DNA from: Bacteroidales bacterium
GTDB taxonomy: Bacteria > Bacteroidota > Bacteroidia > Bacteroidales > P3
DNA: 32,685 nt
Assembly (NCBI GenBank): GCA_016281475.1
Contig: JAEEIS010000195.1
Location: 1 to 32,685 of the forward strand
Direction of reading: 5' to 3'
Part shown: positions 29,872-32,685 of the stretch, piece by piece
Position numbering within the stretch: position 1 is the stretch's first letter
Layout: each line of letters begins with the position of its first letter
The notes under the pieces: model-generated
What the model saw: only the letters and a program-made list of their open reading frames with translations
What the model was told of the DNA's origin: nothing
Databases searched by the model: none
Translations under genes and position numbers: made by a program

Positions 29872-30357
29872 ATGCAGATGAAAAAGTGGATAGCTCTATT
29901 TCTAATGTTGTTCATCGCAGAGACAATTGTCTTTGCACAGGTCGACACGACCGATGCCCCGCTCATATTTACCCCTGTAGATGTTGACGCGGAATTCCCC
30001 GGCGGGTTGGAGGAATTGATAATGTTCGTCTGTATGAATGTGGAATACCCAGAGCAGGCTCACAAAGCAAATGTCGAGGGCACAGTCTATTCTTCATTTT
30101 GTATCGATAGGGACGGCTCGGTGTCTAATATCACAATCTTGAAGGATATAGGCTATGGCTGTGGCGATGAGGTGGTGAAAATGCTGCAGTCTATGCCTCG
30201 ATGGAAACCCGCGAGGGTCAGAGGTAAGAATGTCAGGTCTGAGTTCAGCCTCCCTGTTGCCTTTACTCTTACCGACGATGAGGGCATTGAACCTAAAGAA
30301 AAACGTTGCCGCACTCAGGCACAACTCTATAGTAAGTCAGTACCACAAGATGAGTGA
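29872..30357 (+). CDS. Secreted stand-alone TonB C-terminal-domain protein
   Basis: A 161-residue protein with signal peptide (MKKWIALFLMLFIAETIVFA; start 29872 or 29878). The body is a TonB_C domain: VDVDAEFPGGLEELIMFVCM, VEYPEQAHKANVEGTVYSSF with CIDRDGSVSNITILKDIGYG, and VVKMLQSMPRWKPARVRGKN. It ends with a basic tail (KEKRCRTQAQLYSKSVPQDE). Unlike true TonB it has no N-terminal membrane anchor or Pro-rich spacer. Such free domains are common in Bacteroidota and may bind partners in the periplasm. The stop overlaps a GTG in frame with the next gene. Confidence 0.82.
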   Translation: MQMKKWIALFLMLFIAETIVFAQVDTTDAPLIFTPVDVDAEFPGGLEELIMFVCMNVEYPEQAHKANVEGTVYSSFCIDRDGSVSNITILKDIGYGCGDEVVKMLQSMPRWKPARVRGKNVRSEFSLPVAFTLTDDEGIEPKEKRCRTQAQLYSKSVPQDE

Positions 30358-30392
30358 ACATACCTGTCACTTTGAGAAACTGCCACTCAACG

Positions 30393-30797
30393 ATGAGACT
30401 AATAAGAAAACTATTGATACTATGTTCTGTATGCCTTCTCTCCTCCTGCAGTCGTAGTTGGTACGAAGTGCGAGCGATGGAGCAACTGCTGGATGCCCGC
30501 TTGATGGGTAAGGTCAAGTTCGTCGACCGACAGGAGCAATGGATAGTCTTCGGTGGCGACGGAGAGAAGGTGGTACTCTTCGATGTGCTGGATACAAGTG
30601 CCTTAAGCCACTCAACCAATGCTATGCTGCCCTACGATAATACAATGATAGAGCGAAGTTTTGCCCATAGCCCCCTCTATCCCCATTTGAACCATACGGC
30701 AGGCTATTATATCGGCATGCAGGATGACGACCAGCTACAATACCTCTTCTATGACACAATGGGTAGACACTTAGTTTATTATATTTCCATAATGTAA
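30393..30797 (+). CDS. Small lipoprotein of unknown function
   Basis: A 134-residue product with signal MRLIRKLLILCSVCLLSSC and lipobox LSSC. ATG 30393 is chosen over a GTG at 30354, which overlaps the previous gene, because it begins the signal peptide. The mature part has SWYEVRAMEQLLDARLMGKV, QEQWIVFGGDGEKVVLFDVL and MQDDDQLQYLFYDTMGRHLV. No family recognised. The next gene starts 1 base after its stop, suggesting cotranscription of 29872-31772. Confidence 0.62.
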   Translation: MRLIRKLLILCSVCLLSSCSRSWYEVRAMEQLLDARLMGKVKFVDRQEQWIVFGGDGEKVVLFDVLDTSALSHSTNAMLPYDNTMIERSFAHSPLYPHLNHTAGYYIGMQDDDQLQYLFYDTMGRHLVYYISIM

Positions 30798-30798
30798 G

Positions 30799-31263
30799 AT
30801 GAATAATATGAAAATAGTCTTTTTGTTTGTTGCAATGCTTTGTGCCTTAGGGTTAATGTATTCCTGTAATGGTAGGACGGACAGCTCCATGCAAAAGGAA
30901 ACAAAGAAAGTCCGTCCCTTAGACTGGGAAGGACGCTATCTCAGCCCAGAAGGAGAGCCTAAACAGGTGTTGGAAGTCAAGGTGTCAAAGGATGAGGTGT
31001 CGTTCAACTACTCAATTGTCAAGGACGGCAATGCCTGCTATTCTTTGGCAGGAAGGGCTATTCTAAAGGTTGGCGATTTGGAATGGGATGACGACGAAGA
31101 AGGTGTCGCCTATCCGGTGGACGAGTATGTCTACGACAGTGCTTGCTACATGGCAGTTAGGATTGAAGCCGACAGCCACAGGCGGGCAAGGATTGTCACC
31201 GACGATGAGAGAGTGTTAAAACTGATAGGCGAGGATGCCGCTACAATGGTGCTCGTGAAGTAA
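30799..31263 (+). CDS. Lipoprotein of unknown function
   Basis: A 154-residue protein with signal IVFLFVAMLCALGLMYSC and a weak lipobox (MYSC). The mature portion is acidic: PLDWEGRYLSPEGEPKQVLE, DEVSFNYSIVKDGNACYSLA, DLEWDDDEEGVAYPVDEYVY and RIVTDDERVLKLIGEDAATM. The WEGRYL start and beta-rich pattern suggest a small beta-barrel-like or lipocalin-like fold, but no family is recognised. It follows the previous lipoprotein by 1 base and precedes the YcxB-like gene by 11 bases. Confidence 0.65.
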   Translation: MNNMKIVFLFVAMLCALGLMYSCNGRTDSSMQKETKKVRPLDWEGRYLSPEGEPKQVLEVKVSKDEVSFNYSIVKDGNACYSLAGRAILKVGDLEWDDDEEGVAYPVDEYVYDSACYMAVRIEADSHRRARIVTDDERVLKLIGEDAATMVLVK

Positions 31264-31274
31264 AACTAAGCCCA

Positions 31275-31772
31275 ATGGAACCATTATTCTGTATTAGAAG
31301 TAAATATACTGAGAAAGAGTATGTGCACTTCAACCGTGAGTTGATTTCCCGCAACAATAGTAGCCGTTGGGTAATAATCGTCCTTCTTGGCTTGTTTGGT
31401 ATAGCGTTTATTGCGGTAGACATCCACAATAGGGGACAGGTGGTGGCAGGTGCTGTAATGGTATCAATATCGCTCTTCTTGACTTGGTGGTTCACTCTTG
31501 GGTTTGCTCGTCGTGCGAGGCGGTATTACGCTAACGATAAGATGGTTCAAGACTTGGAGTTCGAACTCAAGTTCTATGATGACCATCTCGAACAGTTCGA
31601 GCCTAATGGCTATTTCTCAATGAGCTATGACAAGTTCCACAAGATTTATGTGACCAAGTCCAGTGTCTGTCTCATGCGTTCTCTGTCGGCAGGCATATTT
31701 ATTCCGCTGGCAGATTGTCCGCAAGGGTTTGTCGATTTCATCGAGACGGTCAAAGAGGAGTATAACCTCTAA
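31275..31772 (+). CDS. YcxB-like membrane protein
   Basis: A 165-residue protein with N-terminal cytoplasmic EKEYVHFNRELISRNNSSRW, two transmembrane helices (VIIVLLGLFGIAFIAVDI and VVAGAVMVSISLFLTWWFTL), then a cytoplasmic domain FELKFYDDHLEQFEPNGYFS, YDKFHKIYVTKSSVCLMRSL and FIPLADCPQGFVDFIETVKE. The order of two helices plus YcxB domain (PF14317-like) matches the family; its function is not known. It is the last gene of the 29872-31772 group and meets birA convergently across a hairpin repeat. Confidence 0.78.
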   Translation: MEPLFCIRSKYTEKEYVHFNRELISRNNSSRWVIIVLLGLFGIAFIAVDIHNRGQVVAGAVMVSISLFLTWWFTLGFARRARRYYANDKMVQDLEFELKFYDDHLEQFEPNGYFSMSYDKFHKIYVTKSSVCLMRSLSAGIFIPLADCPQGFVDFIETVKEEYNL

Positions 31773-31796
31773 TCGATTAAGGGACTTCAAAAAATC

Positions 31797-31879
31797 GCCC
31801 AGAAAGGGCCTAAACAGATTTAGCCCAATGGCAACGCCTTGGGTAAAGCAACGAGTTACAGATAACGCCCTGTAAGGGC
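31797..31879. repeat. REP-like triple-hairpin intergenic repeat
   Basis: Three hairpins lie between two convergent genes: GCCC-AGAAA-GGGC (31797-31809), CCCAA ... TTGGG (31824-31843) and GCCC-TGTAA-GGGC (31867-31879). They are joined by an AT-rich spacer. GCCCTGnAAGGGC-type units recur in my memory as dispersed repeats of Bacteroidales genomes. The site could serve as terminator for both neighbours. An alternative fold pairs GGGCCTAAA with TTTAGCCC. Confidence 0.6.
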
Positions 31880-31910
31880 AAAACCCTAAATCCGTATTTT
31901 CTGAGCCAAC

Positions 31911-32645
31911 CTAAAGGAATTTTATTTCTTTCAATTGGCACGACAACCGTTCCCCCTTGTCGGTTACGAGCTGTAGGTGCCCGTATCTGTTCACGTCCAA
32001 CAGGGTGGCCTTGATTACATGCCCCTGATAGCCATACAGGGCTTCTTCTCCCCGTCTGAGCAGCATCTGTAGGTAGGGAGCGTCCAATGAACCCATGGGG
32101 CTGTTCCACAATTCCTCGTAGCGGTTGGCAATGCACTTCAGCAGCCTCTCCAGCACCTCGTCCAATGCCCATTCCTGTCCCGTCAACAGCTTTAATGACG
32201 TAGGGTTAGGCACCCATGAGGGGAACGCCTCTTGGTTCACGTTCAGCCCGATGCCTACTACAGTGCCGCCTATCCGCTCGCCCACAATGCGGTGGCTTAT
32301 CAATATGCCGCAAATCTTCTTGTCGTCCACATAAATATCGTTGGGCCACTTGATACGCACACGCCTCTCGCTCTCTGCCACAAGGGGCATCAGCCAGTCC
32401 GTTATGCCCAGCGACACCGCCTTCGTCAGCTGGTATTGGTCGGCAATGGGCAGCCATGTCGGCTTCAGCACTAGGCTGAAAGTAAGGTTCTTGCTTGGTT
32501 CTGCCTCCCAGTGGTTGCCCCGTTGCCCGATGCCGGCGGTCTGCGTGCGGGCAACAATAACGGTGAACTCCTCAGTCTCTGAGAGATTGAGGAGTTCGCA
32601 ATATTGGTTGGTCGAAGGTAGGGTGTCGAACTTCTCTATCTTCAT
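31911..32645 (-). CDS. birA: Biotin--[acetyl-CoA-carboxylase] ligase
   Basis: The enzyme joins biotin to the lysine of biotin carboxyl-carrier proteins via biotinyl-5'-AMP. The 244-residue form lacks the N-terminal DNA-binding domain of E. coli BirA, as is common in Bacteroidota. Motifs are FDTLPSTNQYCELL (biotin-pocket S-T-N), ARTQTAGIGQRGNHWEAEPS (the GRGxxxR-like loop, here GIGQRGNHW), VRIKWPNDIYVDDKKICGIL (KWPNDI lysine) and VGIGLNVNQEAFP. The C-terminal cap contains EALYGYQGHVIKATLLDVNR. It begins 10 bases after the stop of the apparent frr, in the same direction. Confidence 0.94.
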   Translation of the reverse strand: MKIEKFDTLPSTNQYCELLNLSETEEFTVIVARTQTAGIGQRGNHWEAEPSKNLTFSLVLKPTWLPIADQYQLTKAVSLGITDWLMPLVAESERRVRIKWPNDIYVDDKKICGILISHRIVGERIGGTVVGIGLNVNQEAFPSWVPNPTSLKLLTGQEWALDEVLERLLKCIANRYEELWNSPMGSLDAPYLQMLLRRGEEALYGYQGHVIKATLLDVNRYGHLQLVTDKGERLSCQLKEIKFL

Positions 32646-32655
32646 CCCGCCCGAC

Positions 32656-32685
32656 CTACACGGTCATTATCTCCTTCTCCTTGGC
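32656..32685 (-). CDS. frr: Probable 3' end of ribosome recycling factor
   Basis: At the right edge the minus strand reads AKEKEIMTV followed by a stop at 32656-32658. EKEIMTV is the usual C-terminus of ribosome recycling factor in Bacteroidales as I recall it. Only ten codons are inside the window, so the call rests on this tail and on its adjacency to birA. Confidence 0.45.
   Translation of the reverse strand, partial: AKEKEIMTV

Overview
The window looks like chromosomal DNA of a Bacteroidales bacterium. Four things point there. The promoters are of the Bacteroidota type, with -7 boxes of form TAnnTTTG upstream of several operons. Protein families are typical of the phylum: type A and type B type-IX-secretion (T9SS) sorting domains, an OMP_b-brl_3/TonB-receptor-like barrel, CarboxypepD_reg-like and free-standing TonB_C proteins, and many MKK...C lipoproteins. 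Shine-Dalgarno sequences are weak or absent. The species cannot be named from the sequence.

Left part, about 1-7.3 kb: the 3' end of a POT-family peptide transporter with its terminator, facing a minus-strand operon (MutS-like ATPase, sbcD, sbcC) with a promoter near 7.15 kb. The MutS-like protein lacks the mismatch-recognition domain and resembles KamC, a reactivase of lysine 5,6-aminomutase. From 11.9 down to 7.24 kb runs a tight four-gene minus-strand surface operon: lipoprotein, OmpA-family barrel/peptidoglycan-binding protein, a very short T9SS type A protein, and a 656-residue repeat protein. It has a good promoter and a strong terminator. After a 370-bp gene-free stretch with a C-rich, possibly Rho-dependent 3' tail comes a P-loop protein resembling KamB (12.2-13.3 kb).

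Middle part, about 13.3-21.7 kb: plus-strand genes, many of them short lineage-specific exported proteins and lipoproteins. Among them are recognisable enzymes: a flavodoxin-family oxidoreductase, a YjbR/MmcQ protein, a maltose-type O-acetyltransferase, a DUF362 lipoprotein and a cation diffusion facilitator with Mn-type residues. An AT-rich gene resembling DUF1629/Imm11 immunity proteins sits in this region.

Right part, about 21.7-32.7 kb: phosphate butyryltransferase (ptb, with no butyrate kinase beside it), a small PAS protein translationally coupled to a TonB-receptor-like barrel, an overlapping orphan HsdR-N-type nuclease domain, and a sigma-70-family/anti-sigma operon. That operon's last gene, a secreted T9SS type B protein, is split by an ISL3-family insertion sequence, apparently with loss of target DNA. 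Small envelope proteins follow, then a hairpin-rich repeat between convergent genes, birA, and what appears to be the last codons of frr.

Most notable: KamB-like and KamC-like proteins plus Ptb in one window without the aminomutase; the IS-split secreted protein; an intragenic AATTGAGA-type repeat inserted in SbcC; and the surface operon whose largest product has exact 47-codon repeats and a lectin-like C-terminus. I did not find a wholly new defence or mobile system.
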